The position numbers were made by a program, and so were the translations under genes. Of a DNA stretch of 64,000 nucleotides, positions 43,447-52,663 are shown piece after piece (within the stretch, counting starts at the first letter, position 1; the number at the start of each line of letters is the position of its first letter). Location of the stretch: IMG/VR virus record IMGVR_UViG_3300025133_009608, positions 1 through 64,000 of that record, one strand, 5' to 3'. The stretch comes from a virus. Below the pieces are notes generated by a model, which made no database searches, was not told where the DNA came from, and saw nothing but the letters and a program-made list of their open reading frames with translations.

Positions 43447-43629
43447 CTATTTTTCATCTTCAGTCTTTTTTGTTTCAGATTCATCAGAAATCTGATCTTT
43501 GAGCGCCTTGATTCGGCGATCATCGGAGTCGGCGTCCATATATACAACCCCGTCCTCTCTTTTTTCTTCTTTCTTCTTGCTATTTTTTACAAAAAGCTTC
43601 TTTGTTTTGTCGCCAAACTTAATAAACAT
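43447..43629 (-). CDS. Small highly charged protein, unknown function
   Basis: 60 residues from ATG 43629. Basic N-terminal half (KKLFVKNSKKKEEKREDG) and acidic C-terminal half (ISDESETKKTEDEK); probably disordered. It lies in the head cluster between a large unknown protein and the protease-scaffold gene. Could be a small head-internal or scaffolding helper; no evidence beyond context. Confidence 0.4.
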   Translation of the reverse strand: MFIKFGDKTKKLFVKNSKKKEEKREDGVVYMDADSDDRRIKALKDQISDESETKKTEDEK

Positions 43630-43638
43630 TTGCCTATT

Positions 43639-45843
43639 TTACTCCGAAAGAATCAAAACACCCAAAATATTTGAGTTTATATATTTTCTCATTCTTTCAA
43701 TTGTCATTTTCAAATCTTCTCCGATTTTTTCAGACGAAGCGGTTGCATCAGAAAGCTCAGGAATAAATGTGGGTGTGCTTATTTTGTCGATTAGAGAAAA
43801 TACATTCTTTACGCTATCGGAAAATAATTTTGATGATCCGGCTAGGTTATGTACAATTTCAGAAGTAGTAGAAATATCCTTGATCTCATTCATAACCTTT
43901 ATTCCATCTCTAAGATCGATTAGCATCTTTTTTACTTTCCTAGAAACCCTCTTCGTAGACTGATTATATTGGCCCTTGCTATTTGCAATCAACGAATCAT
44001 TCCCCTGAACCTTTTCATATTCAGAAAGATTTTTACCTAGATTTTCTGATATCTCTACACATAGTTTTTCTGCTTTTTCAAAAAACTTATCCGCGTCTCT
44101 AGCCCGGGCCTTGGTTGTATTTGGAACCGGAACTCCAGCCCTCTTGGATAATGAATTAAATTTTATATTTTTTGTTAAATACTTCTGACTTGCAGCTGAA
44201 ACTATATGATCATCAGTGAACCCAGAAGGAATCATCATTACCTCCACTATGCTCTTTTGACTCAAAGTGGGTAGTTCTGTTTTTACCTTTGCGTGAATCA
44301 TTGAAGATAAAGCATTTTTATCTACATCCAAAACAGATGTTGCGATAACAACTCGCTCGCCGCGATCCAATGCCTTGCCGATCTTATTTATAATTGGGGA
44401 TGAGCTTAAAAAGTTATCTAAACTCTTTCCTCTGCCGACCGCTATGGCCATGTTTTTTCCGGACAGCTCCCAGAATCCTTGTCGTATTGCCGCTGACGTG
44501 GAAATTCGATACCCGTAACCTTCCCCCTTGCTTCCAGCGAAAGCATTATTATCTATATCTAAAAATACAGATTCATCGTCTATTCCTACCGGATTTCTTG
44601 GAAACATTCTTACTGTAGAGCTAGGCGACGACAACTCCTTATCTATATCAAATATAGCCACCGCAACCTTTGGGGCAGATGCTGGGGTCATTAGCTTATA
44701 TATGTCCATGTTGTTTGATTTTTTATTTATAGAAACAAGGTTGCCAGACCCCATCTTTACTATAGACCCAGCTGATTCGGATTCTTTAACCATAATAGTC
44801 CCAAGCCCCTGACGCTCAGCAACCCTGTATGCAATCGTCTCGGGCGCAGACAGCGCAGAGTTAAGAAATACAGAGTCACCTGGAGAGAACCCAGCCTCAG
44901 ATGATACTCCGCCATTTATCTCAAGAACAGTCTTTACTCTTGGGCATGAAAACAAATCCAAAGATCCTGGTTGAATATTTTTTGAAATCTTTACTACCCG
45001 GTCGTCCTCGTCGATAAATAGGATGTCTATCGGAAATCCGACCGTTCCCATGTGGTATGTTACATCCGATGGATTATCATACTTAAATAACAATCCAGAA
45101 TTACTTCCCAGCGCTCTATACGACTGAAGCCCGACGGCCTGCTCCTTGGCAGAAACAAGGGTTTTGCACAAAAAGCCAACGCTTGTCCCGTTGCTAGTAA
45201 TTACTCGAGCAATAGTTTGCGGATCTCTATCTTCTTTTTTCACCAAGGATCGGGTTCCTGCGCTCTTTATTATTTTGAATCCAACCGAATCTAAAAGTGA
45301 TGCATTCTTGCTATTAACAACCCCGAACGATCCGCTGGACAATTGGGAGTGTACATTTCTCAGGGCTGACTTGAGATCCTTTTCGCTCTTGAACTTGTTC
45401 GCTATAAGAAATCCATCAAATTTGGTATTAAAATTTATAAATCTAATATCACCGCGATAAGCTTTTGCCTCTTTTGTGCTCACTGCCGTATTAGAAAGGA
45501 TTGTAATTCCAAATTTTTTCGATGCAAGCTTCTTGCTCTTGCTTACTTGCTCTCCAACGGAGAGTACCGACCCCTCCTCGATTATATCGGCCATATCATC
45601 ACTTAAACTTATAAACTCCTCTAAATCTTCTGTATTTTCGTCTACACGCATAGACATTCCTCCGGAATAAGTCTGAGGAGTGCTTGGGTTGAGCTCGTCG
45701 CCACCTGACACTCCGGCTGATTCATGCCTTCCTCCCGTCATAGACAACGAGTCATACCCGCTTGTTCCTTGTGCTATTCCAGTGACCTCATCGTCAAATG
45801 ATTGATCATGAAAGTCTATAACTGGGTATGCTACTTTTCTCAC
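43639..45843 (-). CDS. Large head-cluster protein, unknown function
   Basis: 734 residues with GTG start at 45843, five bases after GGAGGG. The N-terminus MRKVAYPVIDFHDQSFDDEV is followed by a Gly/Ser-rich disordered part. The middle has mixed alpha/beta sequence with VKISKNIQPGSLDLFSCPRV and VFLDIDNNAFAGSKGEGYGY; the C-terminal 200 residues are helical and charged. No motif of a known enzyme was found. Its position between portal/terminase and protease genes suggests a virion or head-assembly protein. Its first residues resemble those of the two neighbouring head genes (MRKISY, MIKKVSY). Confidence 0.5.
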   Translation of the reverse strand: MRKVAYPVIDFHDQSFDDEVTGIAQGTSGYDSLSMTGGRHESAGVSGGDELNPSTPQTYSGGMSMRVDENTEDLEEFISLSDDMADIIEEGSVLSVGEQVSKSKKLASKKFGITILSNTAVSTKEAKAYRGDIRFINFNTKFDGFLIANKFKSEKDLKSALRNVHSQLSSGSFGVVNSKNASLLDSVGFKIIKSAGTRSLVKKEDRDPQTIARVITSNGTSVGFLCKTLVSAKEQAVGLQSYRALGSNSGLLFKYDNPSDVTYHMGTVGFPIDILFIDEDDRVVKISKNIQPGSLDLFSCPRVKTVLEINGGVSSEAGFSPGDSVFLNSALSAPETIAYRVAERQGLGTIMVKESESAGSIVKMGSGNLVSINKKSNNMDIYKLMTPASAPKVAVAIFDIDKELSSPSSTVRMFPRNPVGIDDESVFLDIDNNAFAGSKGEGYGYRISTSAAIRQGFWELSGKNMAIAVGRGKSLDNFLSSSPIINKIGKALDRGERVVIATSVLDVDKNALSSMIHAKVKTELPTLSQKSIVEVMMIPSGFTDDHIVSAASQKYLTKNIKFNSLSKRAGVPVPNTTKARARDADKFFEKAEKLCVEISENLGKNLSEYEKVQGNDSLIANSKGQYNQSTKRVSRKVKKMLIDLRDGIKVMNEIKDISTTSEIVHNLAGSSKLFSDSVKNVFSLIDKISTPTFIPELSDATASSEKIGEDLKMTIERMRKYINSNILGVLILSE

Positions 45844-45860
45844 TTTGCCCTCCAGGCATT

Positions 45861-46727
45861 CTAAAGTCTTTTTATTAATTCTCTTAAAACTATATTTATA
45901 AAATATGGATCTCTTCCATTTAAAACATTCTTCACCAACCCGAGAGCTGCGCCGATCGCCGCACCCCCTGGCGTATTTTTATTTGAAATCTCGAGTGTAT
46001 TAAACTCCTCCAAGTGCTTTGACAGGCTCGAATATGAGCCCTGTCTCTTTGCAAAAGAGATCCTACTGATCATTATTTTCATTATCTTGTAGAGCTCTTC
46101 GGAGACATACACGGGGTCTGATTCTAATAATTGAGCACTTTTTTCTATCGGGCCAACTTCGAGCGCCTCATTTATTTTCCCAATCGCCCTTTGATATGCG
46201 ACCCTCTCTGCGGCCTTCTGGTCTCCGCTTGCGCGATACTCTATAACCATAGAGCGACTATAAGTTCTGACTGCCGCTAGAATAACCTGATTAGCCCCAA
46301 TTATATCTGACTTCGCGAGCCTCACTAGTGCATCTTTAAATAAATTTGAATAATCTAAATTACTCTGTTCTGAAACCTTTCTTATTACAAGCTCCGCAAA
46401 GTCAACTAATCTTGAGTCTTTTTTGAAAAAGCTATCGTCTAAATCATCTGCCATATCCGTCAGTATGCCAATTAGATCTTCATAATTCATCCTGCTTCTT
46501 CTGGTCGGCTTCATATCAAAGAGTGGAAACTCTAGCTCATCCGCCTTAAACGTCGGAGGCAGGGTACTCTCTCCCGGAGATACAAACCCTCTTCCGACAC
46601 CTACGCCTCCGTCGCCATCCATATCTCCTGACATCCCCTCTTCTGCTCGATGAGGCGTAATTAGGCATCCCTTTTCTTTTTTTACAACCTTGATTGCAGG
46701 AGAAGATCTGTAAGATATTTTTCTCAT
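45861..46727 (-). CDS. Head-cluster protein, unknown function
   Basis: 288 residues; ATG 46727 overlaps the upstream stop (ATGA). It begins MRKISYRSSPAIKVVKKEKG, then a Gly-rich linker (GDMDGDGGVGVGRGF), and residues 75-288 form a helical domain (NYEDLIGILTDMADDLDDSF, GANQVILAAVRTYSRSMVIE). No known family. Coupling to the next upstream gene and to the portal suggests head assembly. Confidence 0.5.
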   Translation of the reverse strand: MRKISYRSSPAIKVVKKEKGCLITPHRAEEGMSGDMDGDGGVGVGRGFVSPGESTLPPTFKADELEFPLFDMKPTRRSRMNYEDLIGILTDMADDLDDSFFKKDSRLVDFAELVIRKVSEQSNLDYSNLFKDALVRLAKSDIIGANQVILAAVRTYSRSMVIEYRASGDQKAAERVAYQRAIGKINEALEVGPIEKSAQLLESDPVYVSEELYKIMKIMISRISFAKRQGSYSSLSKHLEEFNTLEISNKNTPGGAAIGAALGLVKNVLNGRDPYFINIVLRELIKRL

Positions 46728-48097
46728 TTCTTTCGCCCAAACCCTTTCGACATAACTCTATCTGCCAGGCTTCTTCCTTTCCACTTTTTTGGCCGAAAAG
46801 GCTTTCCACCTGCTCCTCTAATCTTGCCGCCGCCAGCGACAAGCTGTGCGGCAGTAAACGTTACGGCCTTCCCGTCACTTCCAATTGTCTCATATAACGG
46901 AGTGGTTGCAGACCCAGAAGATAGTTTTATTAATTTTTCATATAAAAGGTTTTTCGCCAAAACATTTCTCTGTCCGCCTTCTGTTCTTACCTTTAATAGG
47001 GCAGTCCCTCCGGCCGGCGGCATCGTATCCTTTAGCGACATAACATCAATCGCAATCCTAAGCAAAAGTGTTTCGTCCGGGGATATGCTGGTGGACGCAG
47101 TAAATAATCTCTCAATATTTGTGGAAGTAGACCTTAATACTGTCTCATTTATCGTAACCGTATTACTTCGAATGAATTCATAAAAAACATCTTGAGCCTC
47201 AAGGGCGTTTCCCGCAACAACATCAGAAACTCTAATTTCAATAACCACAGCCAGCGGGTCCCCCGCGGAAAGAGCATCAGTATCAATATCCACTCCTCCG
47301 GACATTAATAATGCCGCATATGAACTCACCGGATCGGGGTAAATTTTAATAATTACAGCCCCAGCGAGTGCGGACGTGTCTCCGGCGACTGGCGCGGAAG
47401 CATCATTACCTATCTGGCGTGGTTTTTCAATCTCGCCGGGGGAGATCGAAGATGGGGCTGAGCTCCCCATTTTCGCCATTGCCTCTCCGAGCGTTGCCCA
47501 TCCGATTATTGCAGAATACAACTCTCGGCTCATACCGTCGCCTGAAACGCCAGTAACAGTGGACCATTTTTGATTAAATATAGGAATGACTCTACTCTTG
47601 AAAAAGGCGATCCTATCGCTACTCGCATAATATTCATCTTCAAGAATTTTTGTTTCATTATCTCCCGGCTCAAGCTCTTCTATGCTTCCAAACCCAGGAA
47701 GAAGACGGTTTAGAATTTTAGTTTTTTCATCTGCATTTTTTATTTTACTTATCTCCGAAACAACCCGTGTAAATGGCAGAAGCTTGGACTTAACCTTTGA
47801 AATTGACGCGTTAAGCCTTCCGAATGATAGCCGAAAAGCACCCTCTATATTGTCCTGCTTATCTATCCCGTGCGCTAACATATCAAAAAGGCCTCGGAAT
47901 CTAAACCCAATCCCAGAAGAAAACTCAGAATTTCCATCTGAAATTCCATCCGCAATGCTCCTTGACGCAATTGCAAGCCGCTCGTCCAGAGCGCTGATGG
48001 CACTCTCGCTAAACTCCGCCTCTACATCCGAAGTCTCTACATCCGAAGTGGGCGTTGGCGGGTCTGTTTGCGCCTCTTTTTTTATGTAACTCAACAT
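46724..48097 (-). CDS. Head-cluster protein, unknown function
   Basis: 457 residues from ATG 48097 with AGGAG upstream. It starts MLSYIKKEAQTDPPTPTSDV with a repeated TSDVE and an acidic stretch, followed by helical and beta segments (VIIKIYPDPVSSYAALLMSG, DVVAGNALEAQDVFYEFIRS), and ends with a basic tail (KKWKGRSLADRVMSKGFGRK). It directly follows the portal gene. It might be an internal head or portal-associated protein. No family recognised. Confidence 0.5.
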   Translation of the reverse strand: MLSYIKKEAQTDPPTPTSDVETSDVEAEFSESAISALDERLAIASRSIADGISDGNSEFSSGIGFRFRGLFDMLAHGIDKQDNIEGAFRLSFGRLNASISKVKSKLLPFTRVVSEISKIKNADEKTKILNRLLPGFGSIEELEPGDNETKILEDEYYASSDRIAFFKSRVIPIFNQKWSTVTGVSGDGMSRELYSAIIGWATLGEAMAKMGSSAPSSISPGEIEKPRQIGNDASAPVAGDTSALAGAVIIKIYPDPVSSYAALLMSGGVDIDTDALSAGDPLAVVIEIRVSDVVAGNALEAQDVFYEFIRSNTVTINETVLRSTSTNIERLFTASTSISPDETLLLRIAIDVMSLKDTMPPAGGTALLKVRTEGGQRNVLAKNLLYEKLIKLSSGSATTPLYETIGSDGKAVTFTAAQLVAGGGKIRGAGGKPFRPKKWKGRSLADRVMSKGFGRKK

Positions 48098-48120
48098 GGT
48101 TTCTCCTCGATGTAACTCGC

Positions 48121-48130
48121 ATTATTAGTA
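48121..48130 (-). promoter_or_regulatory. TACTAATAAT motif upstream of head gene (candidate phage promoter element)
   Basis: The coding-strand 10-mer TACTAATAAT lies 24 bases upstream of ATG 48097 in a 41-base gap after the portal gene. It is identical to the motif before the sheath gene. Confidence 0.35.
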
Positions 48131-48138
48131 TGTCAGGC

Positions 48139-49836
48139 CTACATCTCAGGAAGGCCACCGCCCATGTCTGGTGGGCCGCCCATATCTGGCACTGGGCCGC
48201 CGCCAGGAGGCACCCCGGGAAGATCACCGCCGGCGCCGCCGGCGGACTCCATGTCAGTCGGCTCTGGGATGCTTTTTTCTGGATCAATATTTAACAACTC
48301 AGAAAGCCTCATTCCGCCAAGAATCTGCTGCTCCTTTGTAAACACCGCCTCGTCTATTACTTCTTCTCTTAATCTTTTTCTCTCTTCCTCATACGAGAGG
48401 CCGAGGCTTCTATGTAGCGTTTGCAGCGAAACCTGCTTGTTTCCAACGAATTGTCCAATTTGTTGTATATAATCAGCCATATCATATAAATTCATATGAT
48501 TAAAATCAATTGACGGAACTTGAAGCTTCTTTTCTCCATCTTCATATTCAAAAAAATCTTGAATTTCACAGATTGGAGCAAAAACCTTTCTCTCCAGCCA
48601 TTTCTTCATCATGTTTCTAAATATATCATATCTCTGACGCAAAACCTCCAATCCAACGGATGAGCTTGCATACGATGCAGATTCCTGATCTATCAAAGCC
48701 TTCGGCGTCATAAGTCCTGCATATAGATTATTTGTAATAAGCTCTATATCTCCGGCAATATCAAGAGTTTGCCCTGAAAACCCCACGCGCTCAATGGTTA
48801 CGCCGCCGTGGGTTACAATTTTAAAATCCTTATCGTACTGGGCTTCTTCTAGGACATTTTTGAACGCCTCTATGTCCGCCTGCGTGGGCCTGTACTCTCC
48901 CTCCCCTCCGAGCTTTACAAGTGTTAGTGGATTCACCATGCCGTCAGCCTGAGCGAACTTACACTCCCTTAGTTTGTCGTAATGCATAAGGTCTTTATAT
49001 ACAGACACTATTATGGACGTACCGCGCACATCATACGGAGAGCTAAGCAGCTTTAGGTGAGATACATTGAAATCATCTAATGGAATATTCTGCCCACGGC
49101 GGACATGTTGCATGATATGCTTTGGAATGTACTTTCTCATGGCAACATCTGACGGGGCAGTTGAGTTTACAATCCTCTGCAGTGTTGCATCCGGACGGAG
49201 AGAGATCATAGTCTGATCCCCAATCACGGATTTCTTCACGTGAATATAATCGGGATTAAGAATCGAAATCCTATTCCAAGTGCCCGTGCCATCATCTAGC
49301 TCGGCATACGGGAATACCTCTCCGTTCTTCCAGAATTCTAGTGCCGCACCATAAACTACGGAATATAAATCAATCTTTTCTGCCATTTCCATGAAGAATT
49401 GCTGAACTCGCTTATTCTTGCATGTGATATTTATCTTGCTAATTGGATACGATGCATGAAGATTTATTGCGTTTCTAACGATTGGATGAGTGTCATAAAA
49501 CACTCGATTCCAAGCGTTCATAGTTACCCGATCGCGGGGCAAGTTTAGGTTCGCAAGCTGAAACAATGGAGAATAAATCTCAGGAGCCATCCTGTCGGAA
49601 GAGCTTGTTGTGCCTGGACCTGCCATTGGAGATGCAATAGAGCCGGTTTTCAAAATATCCAAGCTCTTCTTTTTAAAAGAAGGACTATTCACAACTGCGC
49701 TAAACGATGCGCTAGTCTCACGCTCATTCGCCTCAACGTTATCTATTGCACTAGATATTTGAGCACGACGTACTCCAGAAACGGACTCTGCAGCTGTCTT
49801 TGAAATTGGACCCGGGGGCCTAGATGTTCTTCTCAT
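48139..49836 (-). CDS. Portal protein
   Basis: 565 residues from ATG 49836 with AGGAAG upstream. The portal forms the dodecameric vertex through which DNA is packaged and ejected. The sequence shows the typical core: NAWNRVFYDTHPIVRNAINL, EFWKNGEVFPYAELDDGTGT, ISILNPDYIHVKKS, then the helical stem/crown region (NLYAGLMTPKALIDQESASY, SVGLEVLRQRYDIFRNMMKK) and the C-terminal EEERKRLREEVIDEAV. The C-terminus is Gly/Pro/Met-rich. It is encoded ten bases after the large terminase, the standard order. Confidence 0.88.
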   Translation of the reverse strand: MRRTSRPPGPISKTAAESVSGVRRAQISSAIDNVEANERETSASFSAVVNSPSFKKKSLDILKTGSIASPMAGPGTTSSSDRMAPEIYSPLFQLANLNLPRDRVTMNAWNRVFYDTHPIVRNAINLHASYPISKINITCKNKRVQQFFMEMAEKIDLYSVVYGAALEFWKNGEVFPYAELDDGTGTWNRISILNPDYIHVKKSVIGDQTMISLRPDATLQRIVNSTAPSDVAMRKYIPKHIMQHVRRGQNIPLDDFNVSHLKLLSSPYDVRGTSIIVSVYKDLMHYDKLRECKFAQADGMVNPLTLVKLGGEGEYRPTQADIEAFKNVLEEAQYDKDFKIVTHGGVTIERVGFSGQTLDIAGDIELITNNLYAGLMTPKALIDQESASYASSSVGLEVLRQRYDIFRNMMKKWLERKVFAPICEIQDFFEYEDGEKKLQVPSIDFNHMNLYDMADYIQQIGQFVGNKQVSLQTLHRSLGLSYEEERKRLREEVIDEAVFTKEQQILGGMRLSELLNIDPEKSIPEPTDMESAGGAGGDLPGVPPGGGPVPDMGGPPDMGGGLPEM

Positions 49837-49845
49837 TTTTGCTTC

Positions 49846-51627
49846 CTAAAATCTTTTAGTAACCCTTGCCAGGGTTGGCATGGGCATCGAAATTTGTTTT
49901 TCCGTTCCAGGCTTAACAGAAAAGCCTTTTGTCGTATCAAATTTATACGCAATGTATGCGTAAATAAGCGCCATCAATCCGTCATTTGGGGTAGTTCCTT
50001 TTTTAAATGTCTTTATCGGCTGGCCGCCGGTCGTCCTAATCCCAGACTCCATAGACGTACAGTGGTCTATTAGCCACTCTAGATATTCATAGCTCTTCCA
50101 TGGAAATCTAATCTTCCCCTTTCGAAACAGGTCAAACACTTCCTCGATTAATAAGTCTTTATTATAAGATATAATTAGCTCATCCGGCCTATATTTTATT
50201 GGTTTTATTAGACTTCCGCTTCCCTGCGCTCCTATAAATTTATCTCCGTACTTCATCTGCAGATCCCCAACAACATCTTGGCCAAAAAACCAATCCGATA
50301 CTCCACGTTGAACTCCAAATCTGCGATACATTTCATTTATAGTTTCTTTTTTATAATTAAAGTCTGTTCTTTTTAATTTATGAGCATGCTCAACCAGCAA
50401 GGTTCCATCTGGCTGTGCCGACAGCACTACCACGCACGAGTACGACTGGCCGCCCAGAGAGTCCTTGGAGTCGGCCTTGCCGCCCCAGTCTACACCCAAA
50501 TAAGTTGACTTTGCCCTTCCGTCAATCTTCTTTGAAAAATACCTATCCGGGTCGCGGCACTTCTCATAAATTTCCGCCTTTGTTAATGGCATTCCGGCAC
50601 CGGAATAAAACTCTCCAATTACTTCATTATTCCAAATCCTTTCTGTTTGAGTTGGGTTATTTTCAGGCATTAAATTTTCAATATTCTCTTTTGTAAAATA
50701 AGGAATATAAAGCTGATTAATATGAAATCCGACAAACTTGCTTTCAGACTCCGGCTTCGACGCCACCCACTTGCCGCGATCTAACGCTTCAATTTTCTTC
50801 TGCTCGGTTCCGCATAGCGGGCACTTTATCGTATAACCATGCAGCCAAATTTTCTTCCATCTATCATCATTCGGAAGATAAAATGGGTATGTTTCATTAC
50901 AATTTTTACACCCAAGGTGGTAATACCTCTGATCTGAAATGTCCCACATCGCTGCAAAGTGAGAATTTCGAGACTTTGGGGTTCCAAAGTAAACCTGAAC
51001 ACCTTGAGCGGTTTGTCCATATTTAGCAGCAGTTAAAATCTTTGTCGCATTGCTTACGGCGTGGCCGACGGCATCCTGAACCTCATCGATAAACATTACG
51101 TCGGCCGTCATACCACGAATCCTATCGCCATCGGCGCCGAGAGAGTCGACCCACAGGGTTCCGGTATTAAACTGCTTCATTGTCAAGTTATCAACAGCAT
51201 TGGTACTATCTAACTTATTTTGATTTATAAAATCATCTTTTGCCGTTCGAATTAGAGTCTCCAGCTTATCTTGAGTAAACTTCTTTACCTGAGCCAGGGC
51301 CGGGAACAAGTGTACGACCCTAATTGGCGGTGTCGTAAATAGTCCGCTATTTGTAAAGTAAAGATCAAGAGCTCCAGCCATCATTGTAGCGCCAACCTGC
51401 CGGCCCTTCTTTATAACTACTGGCTTGCCCGTCTTCTGCGTGGCCTGAAGCGCAATATATCTATATATATCGCTCATAAATCTCCAGCCGTTGTCGGAGA
51501 TTGAAAACTCCATTCCGTCCAGAGTTAGCTTATCTTTAACGAAGCATGTCGGATCAAGATCTAAAAAGCTAGATCTTAACTGCTGAAATATCTCTTCTTC
51601 TTTCTTTTTTCTCTTTTCTTGGGACAT
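49846..51627 (-). CDS. Terminase large subunit
   Basis: 593 residues from ATG 51627. The ATPase part has a Walker-A-like GRQVGAT (75-81), Walker B MFIDEVQD (178-185) and a coupling motif FGTPKS (214-219). A four-Cys zinc cluster follows (C240, C243, C269, C272), as in GpA-type terminases. The nuclease half begins with YLGVDWGGKAD (Asp380) and continues through VEHAHKLKRT and FFGQDVVGDL. The enzyme packages DNA into proheads through the portal, using ATP, and cuts the genome at the end of packaging. No obvious ribosome binding site precedes the ATG. Confidence 0.93.
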   Translation of the reverse strand: MSQEKRKKKEEEIFQQLRSSFLDLDPTCFVKDKLTLDGMEFSISDNGWRFMSDIYRYIALQATQKTGKPVVIKKGRQVGATMMAGALDLYFTNSGLFTTPPIRVVHLFPALAQVKKFTQDKLETLIRTAKDDFINQNKLDSTNAVDNLTMKQFNTGTLWVDSLGADGDRIRGMTADVMFIDEVQDAVGHAVSNATKILTAAKYGQTAQGVQVYFGTPKSRNSHFAAMWDISDQRYYHLGCKNCNETYPFYLPNDDRWKKIWLHGYTIKCPLCGTEQKKIEALDRGKWVASKPESESKFVGFHINQLYIPYFTKENIENLMPENNPTQTERIWNNEVIGEFYSGAGMPLTKAEIYEKCRDPDRYFSKKIDGRAKSTYLGVDWGGKADSKDSLGGQSYSCVVVLSAQPDGTLLVEHAHKLKRTDFNYKKETINEMYRRFGVQRGVSDWFFGQDVVGDLQMKYGDKFIGAQGSGSLIKPIKYRPDELIISYNKDLLIEEVFDLFRKGKIRFPWKSYEYLEWLIDHCTSMESGIRTTGGQPIKTFKKGTTPNDGLMALIYAYIAYKFDTTKGFSVKPGTEKQISMPMPTLARVTKRF

Positions 51628-51648
51628 GCATTATTCTAAAATCTAAAT

Positions 51649-52266
51649 TTAACGAGCGCCGTCGTGGCTCATGAATTCGGGAACAGTATCAGTTGGAGAT
51701 TCATTTAAATCCAAACCACTTGTTGGAGTATACATTACTGACTCTGGAGCTCCAGAGTGCTTTGCAACCTCCTTCTCGATGAATCCGAGAATTTTATCTG
51801 GATCTATCTTTGATTCTACTATATTCCACTCTAATCCTGGGGCTAATCTGCAATTTCTTAAGATTGCGGCAGGAGAAAGCTCCTGCCTGTCCTTGGCAAT
51901 CGCTCGAATGTAATCGAGAATCTGGTCTATCAGCCTTAGGGTTTCTTCATCTCCGGCTCTGGGATTCGACGAATCACAGGATTTGCACTTGCCGCCACCG
52001 GCGGATTCATTACAACAGGTCGCCCCACATGCCGCCTCTTTTATATTATTTGAATCTTTATCAACTCCTTTAATCAGGTCATATCCAACTCGAGTTCGAA
52101 TATCTGCCATCTTCTCTTCAATTGTTTTCGGCTCGTTTCTCTGCTTAAACACAGATTTGAGACTAGAAAGAAAATCGGCATTCTTCTCGAAGGAGCCTGC
52201 AAAATCATTCAACCAATCGACTGTGGTTGAATATTCTTCTGTAATGTTTTGTCTTTTTATTTTCAT
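51649..52266 (-). CDS. Cys-containing protein next to terminase, unknown function
   Basis: 205 residues from ATG 52266. A helical N-terminal half (STTVDWLNDFAGSFEKNADF) is followed by a Cys cluster (ACGATCCNESAGGGKCKSCD) that could bind metal, then a helical domain (TLRLIDQILDYIRAIAKDRQ) and a disordered tail ending EFMSHDGAR. The place directly before the large terminase is typical for the small terminase, but no HTH or recognisable small-terminase pattern is visible, and the gene at 57792-58475 fits that better. The role is unknown. Confidence 0.5.
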   Translation of the reverse strand: MKIKRQNITEEYSTTVDWLNDFAGSFEKNADFLSSLKSVFKQRNEPKTIEEKMADIRTRVGYDLIKGVDKDSNNIKEAACGATCCNESAGGGKCKSCDSSNPRAGDEETLRLIDQILDYIRAIAKDRQELSPAAILRNCRLAPGLEWNIVESKIDPDKILGFIEKEVAKHSGAPESVMYTPTSGLDLNESPTDTVPEFMSHDGAR

Positions 52267-52367
52267 AATATCTTATCCATCTCGCTATTAACGTTGTTAA
52301 TTTGTATCACTTTCAAACTGTTCCTTATAGCGCCTTTGGCCGCATTATTATCGGACTCATCCGTAAC
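52263..52367 (-). other. Short open frame ending in an ATGA overlap, possible gene fragment
   Basis: A 34-codon open stretch (VTDESDNNAAKGAIRNSLKV ...) ends with TGA overlapping the next ATG. It has no ATG; only an internal TTG after AAGGA could start a 17-residue peptide. Because it adjoins the decayed VOC gene it may be the 3' end of another deleted gene. Weak evidence. Confidence 0.25.
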
Positions 52368-52389
52368 TTATATGATAATTATTACTAGA

Positions 52390-52588
52390 TTATCTTACGG
52401 TACTTTCCATCAAGTCCCTGACGGAGTCGACATTAAACCCCTTCTTTGTCCTTGAGATTAGCTCATATATTATACCAGAAAGTATATGCTCTTTTGTAAA
52501 ACACTGAGTTAAGCCGTCCGCTATGATCGGCTCATCGGTCGTGAGCGTTGCTCGCTTATTATCTATATGCGATGTGATCTAATCTCAT
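52390..52588 (-). pseudogene. Internally deleted VOC/glyoxalase-fold gene remnant
   Basis: At 52588 an ATG with GGAG seven bases upstream starts M-R-L-D-H-I-A-Y-R and hits a stop after nine codons. In another frame, 52390-52561 reads RATLTTDEPIIADGLTQCFT followed by KEHILSGIIYELISRTKKGF, NVDSVRDLMEST and a stop. In a phage/bacterial VOC-superfamily group that I remember, LDHIAYRV is the N-terminus and TTDEP...LTQ.FTK...G.IYE.I.R...GF....V..LMEST the C-terminus, about 100 residues apart. The two ends are therefore in the correct order with the middle lost. The product cannot be functional. Confidence 0.65.
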
Positions 52589-52663
52589 TATATGCTCCAA
52601 ACACCAAGGTCCGCCGAGGCTGTACTTGTCGAGCCTGATTGCTTTTCCCGAATCTATTACTCT

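Noticed and set aside
51649-52266. Small terminase assignment for the gene next to the large terminase
   Set aside because: No HTH or oligomerisation pattern was visible; the Cys cluster is atypical. The HTH protein at 57792-58475 is the better, though weak, candidate.
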